DNA of 64,000 nucleotides from Chryseobacterium taiwanense (GCF_000813825.1 NZ_JWTA01000014.1:62001-126000); one strand, 5' to 3'. Shown: positions 48,431 to 58,766, counted from the first letter of the stretch. The notes: generated by a model from the sequence alone, not told the origin. Made by a program: numbers and translations.

Positions 48431-48934
48431 ATGAAACTTATAGAAGCAAACGAAAATGATATTCCTTTAATTCAGGACTTGGCGAGAAGATCATGGGAAA
48501 ATGCTTATGCAGAGATTCTTTCTAACGAACAGATGGAATATATGTTATCCACTATGTATTCTGCAGAGGAAATTGGAAGCCATTTGCAACAGCCGAATTA
48601 TCATTATTATTTAATTCAAGATGATGCTCATGGCTCTTATGAAGGATTTATAGGGTACGAAAACAGCTATGAAGAAAATACAACAAAACTTCACAGAATA
48701 TATCTTGTTCCTGAAAGTAAAGGAAAAGGATTTGGAAAAGACGCTTTGCTATTTTTAAATGAGAAGACTGCCAAATATGGAGATAAAAGGATTGTTTTAA
48801 ATGTAAATAAGAACAACTCTGCAAGAAATTTTTACGAATCTCAAGGCTATAAAGTATATGATGAGGGAGTTTTTGATATTGGAAACGGATTTTTTATGGA
48901 CGATTTTTTAATGGAGTATATCGTAGAGAACTAA
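48431..48934 (+). CDS. GNAT N-acetyltransferase
   Basis: 167 residues. LHRIYLVPESKGKGFGKDALLFL gives the acetyl-CoA loop (SKGKGFG) and NKNNSARNFYESQGYKV motif B. N-terminal part resembles spermine/spermidine-type GNATs. Substrate unknown; monocistronic. Confidence 0.87.
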   Translation: MKLIEANENDIPLIQDLARRSWENAYAEILSNEQMEYMLSTMYSAEEIGSHLQQPNYHYYLIQDDAHGSYEGFIGYENSYEENTTKLHRIYLVPESKGKGFGKDALLFLNEKTAKYGDKRIVLNVNKNNSARNFYESQGYKVYDEGVFDIGNGFFMDDFLMEYIVEN

Positions 48935-49196
48935 AAATTATATAACATTTTAGTATAATTCTATAATATGTGAATTTATTTATCTTGTCATATTTGCAAG
49001 TATCAAGTCGCTTATAAATAATATACATATACTTTGTTATTAGCATTTTTAGCTTTTTAGTAAGTATATTTTTTTTCATCCTTAGTGTTTAATTCCTGTG
49101 CTTAAATGTTGCAGGAATTTTTTTTGTTATTCTATATCACTTTTATTTGAAATAATGAGTATATTTACTCTTAAATATAAACACACTTAGATTAGG

Positions 49197-49781
49197 ATGA
49201 AAATGTACGTTAAATTTGATTTCAATGCGCTCTGTAGGAAAGTGCTGGATGAAAAGTTGCAAGAATATGGAGTAAAATACCGAATGCTCGACTTTGGTGA
49301 AGTGGAGTTTTATGAAGATTTTACGCAAGAGCAACATCTTGTCTTTAAAAAAAGACTTCAGGATTATGGCATTGAAATTATCGAAAGTCAGAAAATAGCT
49401 TTAGTGCAGAAAATAAAAGATGCTATTGTAGAACTTGTGTTTTCACAAGATAATATTTCTGTGAAAGCTTCTATTTATATCGCTGAAAAACTAAATCATA
49501 GCTACGGATACTTATCGAATATGTTTTCAGAAATTACTTATACATCGATAGAAAACTTTATTATCATTCAAAAAATTGAATATGCTAAAGAGTTGATGAT
49601 GAGTAATAAATATAGTTTAACTGAGATTTCGTTAAGGCTGAACTATTCAAGTGTGGCACATTTAAGCAGCCAGTTTAAAAATATTACAGGACTTACCCCT
49701 TCTTTGTTTTTAAAGATTATTGGAAAAAGAAAAAGTCTTAAGGAAAAAGAAAGGACACTAAGTATAAAAAATTTAGTATGA
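49197..49781 (+). CDS. AraC-family DNA-binding protein
   Basis: 194 residues. The C-terminal ~100 residues contain the double helix-turn-helix of AraC proteins (SLTEISLRLNYSSVAHLSSQFKNITGLTPS). The N-terminal 95 residues are a short domain without known ligand motif (EYGVKYRMLDFGEVEF). Its stop overlaps the receiver-like gene by 4 bases, so the two are translated together. Confidence 0.88.
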   Translation: MKMYVKFDFNALCRKVLDEKLQEYGVKYRMLDFGEVEFYEDFTQEQHLVFKKRLQDYGIEIIESQKIALVQKIKDAIVELVFSQDNISVKASIYIAEKLNHSYGYLSNMFSEITYTSIENFIIIQKIEYAKELMMSNKYSLTEISLRLNYSSVAHLSSQFKNITGLTPSLFLKIIGKRKSLKEKERTLSIKNLV

Positions 49782-50227
49782 ACAAAGAGTTTTTGAATGT
49801 TACATTGTTAGACTCTAGCGTCCATAGTCTTATTCTTTTAAAAAAAATATTTCAAGAGCATAGAATAAAGATAAGATGTACCGATTTTTATAGTGATGAA
49901 GACTTGAGCCAATATTTAAACAAAGCAGCGTTTGGAGTTCCTGATGTTATTTTTATAAATTATCAAGATATTCAGAATACAGATTTTCAGCTTATTCGGG
50001 AAAGAATAGATGACACAAGATATAGCTCTGCTATATTTGTTGTCTATTCAGGTAATTTAGATGATAACGAAATAGAAAATATTCTTATTTCCGGAGCTAA
50101 CATATTTTTGAAAATGAATGAAGATTATGCTAAGTTAAAAAAAACAGTTTCAGAAATTATTACTATGATTTGGCAATATCAGACTTCTGGACTTAACAAA
50201 AGTAATTTTATTATGAAAATGGGTTAA
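49778..50227 (+). CDS. Receiver-like domain protein without phospho-acceptor Asp
   Basis: 149 residues. Fold pattern of a CheY-like receiver: acidic start LLDSS at 10-14, strand VIFINY at 57-62 where the phospho-acceptor Asp is replaced by Asn61, later SGANIFLKM with the conserved Lys112. It should not be phosphorylated in the usual way and may bind the AraC partner encoded by the overlapping gene. Confidence 0.75.
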   Translation: MNKEFLNVTLLDSSVHSLILLKKIFQEHRIKIRCTDFYSDEDLSQYLNKAAFGVPDVIFINYQDIQNTDFQLIRERIDDTRYSSAIFVVYSGNLDDNEIENILISGANIFLKMNEDYAKLKKTVSEIITMIWQYQTSGLNKSNFIMKMG

Positions 50228-50415
50228 CCTTTTTTAATTATACAACGCATAATATTCACTTAAAGGTGATAATTATGTAAAAAAAAATTATAATGATGTA
50301 AATTTTTTATGTTGGGATATGGCAAATTTGTAATGGAAATTAATAACACAAATAAGCCATATAAAAAAACACACTGAAATTTATCTCTTGAATCTTAGAT
50401 AAAACGTTAGTTAAA

Positions 50416-50563
50416 CAAAATGAATGATTGGAGTTTCCAATTTAAGCGTAGAAGATCTTTAAATAAAACGGTACAATCATGAAAACTCAAAAGTTAAAAG
50501 AATTTTTCTCTTAACTCAAATAGTTGGTTTTTATAATAATATTTGGAAACTCTATTCATTTTG
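50416..50563 (+). ncRNA. Hairpin RNA family, long member (copy 5)
   Basis: CAAAATGAAT (50416-50425) pairs with ATT-CATTTTG (50554-50563), and GAGTTTCCAA (50431-50440) with TTGGAAACTC (50543-50552). The enclosed segment AAGCGTAGAAGATCTTTAAA matches the conserved AGCG(C/T)AGAAG(A/T)TCTT of the four copies in the tRNA array. A CAAATTTG box near 50325 could be its promoter. The flanking 50228-50640 shows no gene. Confidence 0.6.
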
Positions 50564-50606
50564 TTATTTATTTTGCCTTTCAATTTCTTCTTAATAACAG
50601 TTTTAT

Positions 50607-50642
50607 AAAAGCCGTGGGAATTTTTTTTCCACGGCTTTTTTT
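50607..50642. terminator. Bidirectional terminator
   Basis: AAAAGCCGTGG-GAATTTTTTTT-CCACGGCTTTT, flanking the end of recG. Confidence 0.85.
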
Positions 50643-52725
50643 ATGAAATTTTACTCCATTTATTTTTTCCTCGGTAGTACTTCAGATAATAATTTTTGAT
50701 CAACAAGTTATCGGATCGAGCAAGAAGAGGGTCAGTTTCCAGAATTTTATCGACCGTTTTTTTTGTCAGTTTTATAATTTGAGCATCTTCAACTAAGTCC
50801 AATCTTTTAAAATCTACAACACCGCTTTGCTGAGTTCCCAAAATATCTCCGGGACCACGAAGTTTCATGTCCACTTCAGAGATTTTGAAACCATCATTGG
50901 TTTCTGTCATGGTTTTAATGCGGGTTCTGCTGTCGGAAGACAATTTATCGGAAGTCATCAGAATACAATAACTTTGTTCCGCACCACGACCAACACGACC
51001 TCGCAATTGATGAAGCTGCGATAAGCCAAACCTTTCAGCACTTTCAATCACCATTACAGAAGCATTAGGAACATTTACACCGACTTCAATTACTGTAGTA
51101 GCAACCATAATTTCAGCTTTTCCTGAAGCAAAATAACTCATAGCTGCATCTTTTTCATCAGGTTTCATCTTTCCGTGAAGCATCGTGATATTGTACTTTG
51201 GGAAATTATCCATCACATTTTCTAATCCTACCATTAAGTTTTTATAATCTAATGTTTCAGACTCTTCAATTAGTGGATACACAAAATACACCTGTCGCCC
51301 TTTTTGAATTTCCTCTCTACAAAAATTGTAAACGTAAGCTCTGTCTTTTTCTCGTCTGTGAGCTGTTATAATTGGCTTTCTTCCCACCGGCATTTCATCG
51401 ATTACAGAAACATCAAGATCAGAATAAAAGCTCATGGCAAGTGTCCTGGGAATAGGTGTTGCGGTCATTACCAGAATATGCGGCGGAATTTTATTTTTAG
51501 CCCAAAGCTTTGCCCGTTGTGCAACCCCGAATCTGTGCTGTTCATCAATAATAGCTAATCCAAGATTTTTAAATTTTACTTTGTCTTCCAAAATAGCATG
51601 AGTTCCCACTAAAATAGAAAGTTCTCCATTTTCAAGCTGTTCATGGATGATTTTTCTTTCAGATGCTTTGGTTGAACCGGTTAAAAGACGAACGTTTACG
51701 CCTGTATCAACAAGTAAATCTTTAATTCCATTATAATGCTGTTGAGCAAGAATTTCGGTAGGAGCCATCATACAGCTTTGAAAACCGTTGTCCATTGCAA
51801 TAAGCATCGTCAATAAAGCGACCATAGTTTTTCCCGAACCTACATCACCCTGCAAAAGTCTGTTCATCTGGATCGGTTTTTTCATATCCTGACGAATTTC
51901 TTTCAGAACTCTTTTTTGTGCTCCCGTAAGTTCGAATGGAAGATTATTCTTATAAAAACCCGTGAAAAAATCTCCAACAATAGGAAAAGGATTTCCATGT
52001 GACTGGGTTTTATGATGAAGTTTTTTTAATGCATAACCCAACTGGAAGAAGAACGATTCTTCAAACTTTAATCTGTAATCGGCTTTTTCAAAATGTTCGA
52101 TGTCTTTTGGAAAATGGATATTCAGATAAGTATGCTGTCTTGATAAAAACTTAAAATGTTTCATCATGTATTCAGGCATATTCTCTTCGATCAGATTGGG
52201 AATTTCTTTACAGATATTCTTTAAAACGGTTTGAAAGAATTTTTGATTTAATCCTCTTTTGGTAAGCTTTTCAGAACTTGGATAAATGGGTCTTAGACGA
52301 TTGTCACTTTCTTTTTTTTCTTCAACCTCGATTTCCGGATGTGGCATCGAAAACTGATTATTAAAGACATTGATCTTTCCGAAAATATAAATTTCCTTAT
52401 TGACAGGAATCTGCTCTTTCAGCCATTTAGAATACTGAAACCATACCAAATCCATAGATCCGGTATCATCATTGAATTTAGCCGAAAGTCTTTTTGTTTT
52501 TCCAGTCTGTACTTCTTGAATACTGGTGATTTTTCCTTTTAGCTGAACATCTGTATTGACATTATTAAGCTGAGAAACCTTATGAACTTTACTTTTATCC
52601 AAATAACGAAGAGGGTAGAAGTTCAAAAGATCTTCCACGGTGGAAACTCCTAACACATTTTTGATGAGTTTGGCTTTTTCAGAACCGATACCTTTTACAT
52701 ATTCTATGGAAGTTTCGAGATTCAT
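50641..52725 (-). CDS. recG: ATP-dependent DNA helicase RecG
   Basis: 694 residues. N-terminal wedge/OB domain, then helicase motifs GDVGSGKT (Walker A near 294), DEQH box (IIDEQHRFGVAQR), MTATPIPRT and the motor-2 VGVNVPNASVMVIE..QLRGRVGRG. RecG reverses stalled forks and processes branched DNA. Full length. Confidence 0.96.
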   Translation of the reverse strand: MNLETSIEYVKGIGSEKAKLIKNVLGVSTVEDLLNFYPLRYLDKSKVHKVSQLNNVNTDVQLKGKITSIQEVQTGKTKRLSAKFNDDTGSMDLVWFQYSKWLKEQIPVNKEIYIFGKINVFNNQFSMPHPEIEVEEKKESDNRLRPIYPSSEKLTKRGLNQKFFQTVLKNICKEIPNLIEENMPEYMMKHFKFLSRQHTYLNIHFPKDIEHFEKADYRLKFEESFFFQLGYALKKLHHKTQSHGNPFPIVGDFFTGFYKNNLPFELTGAQKRVLKEIRQDMKKPIQMNRLLQGDVGSGKTMVALLTMLIAMDNGFQSCMMAPTEILAQQHYNGIKDLLVDTGVNVRLLTGSTKASERKIIHEQLENGELSILVGTHAILEDKVKFKNLGLAIIDEQHRFGVAQRAKLWAKNKIPPHILVMTATPIPRTLAMSFYSDLDVSVIDEMPVGRKPIITAHRREKDRAYVYNFCREEIQKGRQVYFVYPLIEESETLDYKNLMVGLENVMDNFPKYNITMLHGKMKPDEKDAAMSYFASGKAEIMVATTVIEVGVNVPNASVMVIESAERFGLSQLHQLRGRVGRGAEQSYCILMTSDKLSSDSRTRIKTMTETNDGFKISEVDMKLRGPGDILGTQQSGVVDFKRLDLVEDAQIIKLTKKTVDKILETDPLLARSDNLLIKNYYLKYYRGKNKWSKIS

Positions 52726-52792
52726 TTTTTTGAGTTTCGAGATGTTATCCTCGATTTTTTGAATAGAAAAACAAAGGTTCGAATTTCGGTAA

Positions 52793-52826
52793 AATAAAAA
52801 AGACTTCCAAAAAAATTGAAAGTCTG
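52793..52826 (-). terminator. Terminator after the thioredoxin-like gene
   Basis: On the minus strand AGACTTTC..GGAAGTCT followed by T6. Confidence 0.65.
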
Positions 52827-52891
52827 TCTGATATTTTTTAAGATTAAATTCTAAAATGTTGAATTATGAATCACATTCCTCAAAATTCCAA

Positions 52892-53425
52892 TTAATCTTT
52901 TATTTTAGATTTAAATTTTTTCTGATAATCTTCCCACTGTTCTCTCGAACGGATTTTTTTGAACATATCCTTAGAAATAAATTCTAAATAAGGTTCCAGC
53001 TCTTTAGCTGACAATTCACCTTGTAAAATGGTAATTGGGCCACCTTTCTCATCCAGGAATACCGTACTGGGAACAGCTCCTACATTCATATACTGGGTAA
53101 ATTCATGTAAGGAATTTCTTCCTTTTTTTACCTCAGTATTGGGATTTGAAAATGTTCTGTCAAAAATTTCAATTGAGTTTTTTTCTTCTGCATTAAATTT
53201 TACGGGATAATAATTTTGATTGATAATATCAGCAATGATCTGATGCCCGTAGGTTTTTTTATCCATTATTTTGCATGGACCACACCAGTCAGCATAGAAG
53301 TCGATCAATATTTTTTTAGGATTCTCTTTCTGAGCTTTCAATGCCTCTTCAATGGTCATCCATTTTACCTGCGCAAAGTTGAAAGTCAACAAAAAAAGAC
53401 AGATGATGCTTATAATTTTCTTCAT
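52892..53425 (-). CDS. Exported thioredoxin-family protein
   Basis: 177 residues. Signal peptide (cleavage near FAQ, 19), active site WCGPC at 47-51, and MNVGAVPSTVFLDEKG with the cis-proline. A periplasmic thiol reductase or disulfide-handling protein. Confidence 0.9.
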   Translation of the reverse strand: MKKIISIICLFLLTFNFAQVKWMTIEEALKAQKENPKKILIDFYADWCGPCKIMDKKTYGHQIIADIINQNYYPVKFNAEEKNSIEIFDRTFSNPNTEVKKGRNSLHEFTQYMNVGAVPSTVFLDEKGGPITILQGELSAKELEPYLEFISKDMFKKIRSREQWEDYQKKFKSKIKD

Positions 53426-53463
53426 GATTTGATATTTAAGTAAAAATAAGCATTTGCTTATTC

Positions 53464-54975
53464 CTATTTTACTTCCTGCATTAACTTTTTCACGAATGGG
53501 GAAATCAAAATTAATACCACTCCGGCAATTACCGCATATAATCCCAATTGTTTATATCCATCAGTATAAGTGATAAGAGCATCATAATTGGTAGAACCTT
53601 CTTTTGCGGTCGCTAAACCAGCTCCGATAATTCCGGCAACATATTGTCCGTAAGCCGAAGCCAGAAACCACATTCCCATCATCATTCCTTGAAGGTTTTT
53701 TGTGGAAAGTTTCGTCATAATAGATAATCCGATAGGAGAGAGGCAGAGTTCTCCTAAAGTAATCACTAACAAAGCAACGGTGAAGAAATTTAGAGAGGTG
53801 ATCCCCTGAAGGTCTGCAAAAAGTCTTGTGGCAAATAAAATATAGTATCCTAATCCTAAGAAAATGAATCCCAGACCGAATTTAATGATGGTATTGGGCT
53901 CAATTTTTCTTTTGTTTAACCAAATCCAAAGTAATCCGATAAGCGGTGCAAGGAAAATAATGAAGAAAGCTCCTCCTGAATTATTTACTCCATTCGGATC
54001 TAAGCCAAGAAGATCTTTGTTCAGATTTTTCGCAGCGAAAATACTTAGTGAACCTCCACTTTGTTCGTAAATTCCCCAGAATAAAATTGAGAATAGAATG
54101 AAAACTAAAGCCGCCCAAAGTTTTTTACGTTCGGAAGGCGTTACTTTTGTCATTTCATAGAATAGATAGATCAATGTTAATGGTCCGATAGTCCACATGA
54201 AATAATCTGTGTATTCGGTTTTTGCAACCATGATCATAATAATCGGAACGAAGATTAATGATAAAACATAGGTTCCATATTCTTTCCATTTTGGAATCGG
54301 TGCAGATTTTACTTCATTGTTTGGATGTCCCGGTTGAAGCCCAATTGTTCCTAAACTTTTTTGTGTAAATACGAAATTGATTAAACTTATTACCATTACA
54401 ATAGCTGCAAATCCGAATGCTAAGTGCCATCTTAATTCTTCAGGAATAATGCTGGCAAAAAGTTCTCCTTTTCCTATTGCAATACACAAATATCCTCCAA
54501 GCAAAGCTCCTAGATTAATTCCTGCATAGAAGAGTGAAAAACCGGCATCTGCTCTCGAATCGTTTGGTTTGTAAAGCTGTCCTACCATTGAAGAGATATT
54601 AGGCTTAAAGAAACCAGTTCCTACAACAGTAAATGCAATTCCCAGGAAGAAAAATTTGTGAGGATCTGCTGCCAGAATTAAACTTCCGACAATCATTAAA
54701 AGTCCGCCCCAGAAAAGAGATTTTCTGAAACCTAAGATTTTATCAGCGAAGAGTCCGCCAACAAAGGTAAAGGCGTAAACGAAAGCCTGTGTAGCTCCAT
54801 ATTGAAGGTTGGCTTCACTTTCATGAAAATCGAGTTGTGAGATCATAAAGAAAACCAACATTCCTCTCATTCCGTAGAAACAAAAACGTTCCCACATTTC
54901 AGAGAAGAAAAGGCTCCAGATTTGCTTAGGGTATTTTCCTTCGAAATTTTGTATTTCTTCTAGAGTTTTGCTCAT
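53464..54975 (-). CDS. POT-family proton-coupled peptide transporter (1 of 3)
   Basis: 503 residues, about 13 membrane helices. EMWERFCFYGMRGML near 27-41 holds the ExxER motif for proton coupling, and GTGFFKPNISSMVG the PTR2 signature. Imports di- and tripeptides. First of three POT genes in a row, each followed by its own spacer. Confidence 0.93.
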   Translation of the reverse strand: MSKTLEEIQNFEGKYPKQIWSLFFSEMWERFCFYGMRGMLVFFMISQLDFHESEANLQYGATQAFVYAFTFVGGLFADKILGFRKSLFWGGLLMIVGSLILAADPHKFFFLGIAFTVVGTGFFKPNISSMVGQLYKPNDSRADAGFSLFYAGINLGALLGGYLCIAIGKGELFASIIPEELRWHLAFGFAAIVMVISLINFVFTQKSLGTIGLQPGHPNNEVKSAPIPKWKEYGTYVLSLIFVPIIMIMVAKTEYTDYFMWTIGPLTLIYLFYEMTKVTPSERKKLWAALVFILFSILFWGIYEQSGGSLSIFAAKNLNKDLLGLDPNGVNNSGGAFFIIFLAPLIGLLWIWLNKRKIEPNTIIKFGLGFIFLGLGYYILFATRLFADLQGITSLNFFTVALLVITLGELCLSPIGLSIMTKLSTKNLQGMMMGMWFLASAYGQYVAGIIGAGLATAKEGSTNYDALITYTDGYKQLGLYAVIAGVVLILISPFVKKLMQEVK

Positions 54976-55082
54976 AATAAGTATATGATTAATTTTTAAT
55001 TAAGAAGTTCAATTCAATTGCTTAATTATTGAGATGATTTATCAATAATTATGGTTTTGATAAAGAACATACGAAAATAAAA

Positions 55083-55108
55083 AAAACCTCTGACTTAGCA
55101 GAGGTTTT
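55083..55108 (-). terminator. Terminator after the second POT gene
   Basis: AAAACCTCTG-ACTTAG-CAGAGGTTTT, T-run on the minus strand. Confidence 0.8.
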
Positions 55109-55130
55109 AGTTGTATTTTATTGATGCAGA

Positions 55131-56885
55131 TTAGTTGACACCGTGCATCATTTTCTTTAAGATTGGCGAAATTAAAGCTAAGATCACAGCCGCGATACCA
55201 CACAATACTACGAATACCATGAAGAATTCGAATAAGTTGTGGATTTCAAATCCTACAAAAGTTGGATTTTCTAAAGGTAACTGAGCCTTTTCAAAAGCAG
55301 CAACCTGATCTGCATTTAATGTTACTTTTTTATCTAGAACATCCTGAAGATTTACTCCGATTTCCTGTGCTTTAGAGAATTTATCACCTGTTGCAGGAAT
55401 CAATGCTCCTAATGAACCTGCCAATGCATAACCGGCAGCATTAGAAATAAAGAATACACCATATAATAAAGATGCAAATCTTTTTGGAGCTAATTTACCT
55501 ACCAAAGATAAACCGATTGGAGATAAACAAAGCTCACCACACGTTTGGATGAAATATAATAACATTAACCATTTGATCGCTAATAATCCTGTATTTCCAA
55601 GATCTTTTACGTTGTGTGCGATGATGAAATAACTTAAAGCAATTAAAGCCAAACCAATTGCTTGTTTCATTGGAGAAACCGGCTCTTTTCCTTTTGCTCT
55701 TAATTTATCCCAACATAAACTGAAAGGAACAGCTAATAATACAACGAAAATACCGTTGAAGATCTGAACCATTGAAGGAGGCATATTCCATCCGAAGATG
55801 CTTCTGTCTGTTTGGTTATCTGCAATAAACGTTAATGAAGATCCTGCCTGTTCGAAGGCTGCCCAGAAGAAAATAATAAAGAATGATACGATATAGATTA
55901 CCCAGATTCTTTGTTTTTCTATTTTATTTTCTGCAGAAGACATAATAAGGAATGCCAACGAAATACCGGCTGCATAAATGAAAGGATAAATAATACCTTT
56001 GATTAATTGCCCCATTTCTACCGCTTTGAATCCGAATTCTCCTACTAATAAGTATCTGAATACAAAGAAAAGAACGATGAAAATAAATCCTGTAATTCCT
56101 AAAGCTGCTCCAGAGAATTTTGCAGTTTGCGTTTCTCCTTCTTCAAAATCAGCACTTGTATTATGTTTTGGTAACCCTCCGATAGGTCTTCCTTCCGGTG
56201 TTACAACATATTTATTTTTAAGGATAAAGAATGTTACTGTTCCAATTACCATAGCAATTGAAGCCGCTAAGAATCCCCATTTGAAAGCAAAAATATCTCT
56301 TACTCCTGTAGTAGCATCTTTTACGTCTCCTACGTATGGACAGATAAACTGACCTAAAAATGCTCCGATGTTGATTCCCATATAGAAAATCGTGAAAGCA
56401 GAGTCTAATTTTGATTTTTCTTGTTTAGGATAAAGACTCCCCACCATTGAAGAAATATTCGGTTTGAAGAATCCGTTCCCGAAAATAATGATGAAAAGTG
56501 CCAACCACATGAACATTTTCGCACTATCAAGGCTTCCTGAGAAAGTTGAAGCACTGATGAAAAGTAAGAACTGGCCAATTGCCATTAATGAACCTCCAAT
56601 TAGGATGGCATTTCTATTACCGATATATTTATCAGCAATGAACCCCCCTAAAAGTGGAGTAAGATAACATAAAGCTAAAAATCCACCATAAATGATCGCT
56701 GCATCTGCTTCTTTTATTAATAAGGAATTTACCATGAAGAGCGTTAAAAGAGCTCTCATTCCATAAAAGTTGAAACGCTCCCACATTTCCGTTCCAAAAA
56801 GTACCCATAATCCTTTAGGGTGTCTGGAACCTTTTCTTTCAACAAGTTCATCCGGTTTCGGACTTAATGCTTCAGTATTATCCAT
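55131..56885 (-). CDS. POT-family proton-coupled peptide transporter (2 of 3)
   Basis: 584 residues. EMWERFNFYGMRALL near 31-45 (ExxER) and GNGFFKPNISSMVG signature, ~14 helices. An extra-membrane insertion of about 50 residues lies near the C-terminus (GDKFSKAQEIGVNLQDVL), absent from copy 1. Peptide importer. Confidence 0.93.
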   Translation of the reverse strand: MDNTEALSPKPDELVERKGSRHPKGLWVLFGTEMWERFNFYGMRALLTLFMVNSLLIKEADAAIIYGGFLALCYLTPLLGGFIADKYIGNRNAILIGGSLMAIGQFLLFISASTFSGSLDSAKMFMWLALFIIIFGNGFFKPNISSMVGSLYPKQEKSKLDSAFTIFYMGINIGAFLGQFICPYVGDVKDATTGVRDIFAFKWGFLAASIAMVIGTVTFFILKNKYVVTPEGRPIGGLPKHNTSADFEEGETQTAKFSGAALGITGFIFIVLFFVFRYLLVGEFGFKAVEMGQLIKGIIYPFIYAAGISLAFLIMSSAENKIEKQRIWVIYIVSFFIIFFWAAFEQAGSSLTFIADNQTDRSIFGWNMPPSMVQIFNGIFVVLLAVPFSLCWDKLRAKGKEPVSPMKQAIGLALIALSYFIIAHNVKDLGNTGLLAIKWLMLLYFIQTCGELCLSPIGLSLVGKLAPKRFASLLYGVFFISNAAGYALAGSLGALIPATGDKFSKAQEIGVNLQDVLDKKVTLNADQVAAFEKAQLPLENPTFVGFEIHNLFEFFMVFVVLCGIAAVILALISPILKKMMHGVN

Positions 56886-56966
56886 TTTTTATTGTTAATT
56901 TTTGTTAAGACTGACAAATATAGTTTTTTTTGTGTTTTCGGCAAGGTTTTAATTTTATATTTAAAT

Positions 56967-56997
56967 AAAAAAGCCACAGAATAACTCTGCAGCTTTA
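56967..56997 (-). terminator. Terminator after the third POT gene
   Basis: AAAGC-CACAGA / TCTG-CA-GCTTT hairpin; T-rich on the minus strand. Confidence 0.65.
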
Positions 56998-57018
56998 TTT
57001 TCTTTATTATAAAAAGGA

Positions 57019-58674
57019 TTAATGCCCTTTTTCTTTCATAATTTTGTTTAATCTTTTTAACATAGACAGCCCTAAAAGTGTAGCAAATATCAATAAAGCG
57101 AAGTTTACAAGGAAATAATTCATCTTATTATCATAGTTATACCATGTACTCGCTAAAATTCCGGAAAGCTTGTTTCCAACTGAATTGGCCAGGAAAAATC
57201 CTCCCATCATCAAGGCTGTAATTCTCGCAGGAGACAATTTGGAAACGAAAGATAATCCCATCGGAGAAAGACATAATTCTCCAACGGTGATGACTCCGTA
57301 GCTCGCAACCAGCCACCAAGGTGAAACTTTTACAGCGCCATTATCTCCGGCCCAAACTGCCAAAACCATTACCAAACAAGATAATCCCGAAATGAAAAGT
57401 CCCAGGACGATTTTCGTTGGTGTTAAAGGCTCTTTTCCTTTTCTTCTCAATAAAGCCCAGAATGCAACAACAACAGGGGTCAAAGCAATTACCCAAAACG
57501 GATTGATGGATTGGAATAACTCAGTATTGTATAAATAAGTTTTTGTCTCTGGATTTTTCTCTAATTGGGCACGCTGTTCAGGAGAAATATTTTTAAAATA
57601 AACATCTTTTCCCTGTACTTTAATGGTGTTCCCATCTTTGTCTTTTTGCGATTGGAATTGGTCGTCGTAGACAGGAACCTCTTTATTTTCATAACTTTTT
57701 CCTTCCACCATATAAATTCCTTCCAATGGTTTTTCCAATGATGCCGGAACACTTCTGTCGGTATAATAATTTGCCCATCTTGTTAAAGCCGTTCCGTTTT
57801 GTTTGAACACTGCCCAGAAGAACATACTGATCAAAAATACTGAGAGTAAAGCTCCGATGGATGACTTTTCTTCGGGTTTTGCTTTAAAATAAAGAGATGC
57901 ATAAAAGTAAATAACAGGAATACAAGCGAAAATAAAAGCATCCGTATTATCACTTCCAAAAATATTTCCTGGAATTACCCAACCGATTGCTCCAGCGATA
58001 ATTGCAGGTAAGAAAACTTTAAGCATGATTTCAGAAAGCTTTGTATCGCCTTCCTGTACAGGTTTCATTTGAGCTGCGTGAATGTAATGCTTTCTACCGA
58101 TTGTAAAAATCACCATACCAATTAACATCCCGACTCCGGCCGTGATGAACGCTTCACCCCAACCGAATTTATTTCGCATAAACGCAGCAATAATGTTGCA
58201 AATAAACGCTCCGATATTGATTCCCATGTAGAAAATATTGTATCCGGAATCTTTATTGGCTTTATAAGGCTCTTCGGAATATAGATTTCCAAGCAATGTG
58301 GAAATAGTAGGTTTAAAGAATCCGTTTCCGATAATAATCAAAGCCAGTGAGCTGTAAAACAGAGTCAGATCTTTGAAGACACCCATCCCGATATATCCGG
58401 CTGCCATTAGAACTCCTCCTAAATAAATGGATTTAATATAACCCAAAACTCTGTCTGCCAAAAAACCACCGATGAAAGGCGTCAAATAAGTTAAAGCGAT
58501 ATAAGTCCCGAAAATGTCGTCTGCAGTTTTGTCGGGAAGTCCAAGCCCCCCTTTTAAACCTGTCGGTTCAATTACATACAATACAAAAATTCCGAGAATT
58601 AAATAATACCCGAAACGCTCCCACATTTCAGTGAAGAAGAGGAAAGGCAACCCTTTAGGATGTTTAGTCTTCAT
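57019..58674 (-). CDS. POT-family proton-coupled peptide transporter (3 of 3)
   Basis: 551 residues from MKTKHPKGLP; an ATG eight codons earlier (58698) is also open. EMWERFGYYLILGIF (ExxER) and GNGFFKPTISTLLG signature. A ~60-residue loop near 320-385 (SQKDKDGNTIKVQGKDVYF) lies between helices and is typical of the long flavobacterial members. Peptide importer. Confidence 0.92.
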   Translation of the reverse strand: MKTKHPKGLPFLFFTEMWERFGYYLILGIFVLYVIEPTGLKGGLGLPDKTADDIFGTYIALTYLTPFIGGFLADRVLGYIKSIYLGGVLMAAGYIGMGVFKDLTLFYSSLALIIIGNGFFKPTISTLLGNLYSEEPYKANKDSGYNIFYMGINIGAFICNIIAAFMRNKFGWGEAFITAGVGMLIGMVIFTIGRKHYIHAAQMKPVQEGDTKLSEIMLKVFLPAIIAGAIGWVIPGNIFGSDNTDAFIFACIPVIYFYASLYFKAKPEEKSSIGALLSVFLISMFFWAVFKQNGTALTRWANYYTDRSVPASLEKPLEGIYMVEGKSYENKEVPVYDDQFQSQKDKDGNTIKVQGKDVYFKNISPEQRAQLEKNPETKTYLYNTELFQSINPFWVIALTPVVVAFWALLRRKGKEPLTPTKIVLGLFISGLSCLVMVLAVWAGDNGAVKVSPWWLVASYGVITVGELCLSPMGLSFVSKLSPARITALMMGGFFLANSVGNKLSGILASTWYNYDNKMNYFLVNFALLIFATLLGLSMLKRLNKIMKEKGH

Positions 58675-58766
58675 AGTTGAAAATTTCAAATTTCCCAAAA
58701 ATAGGTTTTTAATTTTAATTGATAAAATGAATTGAATTTTCGTGAAATGATTAATGAAATAAATAT

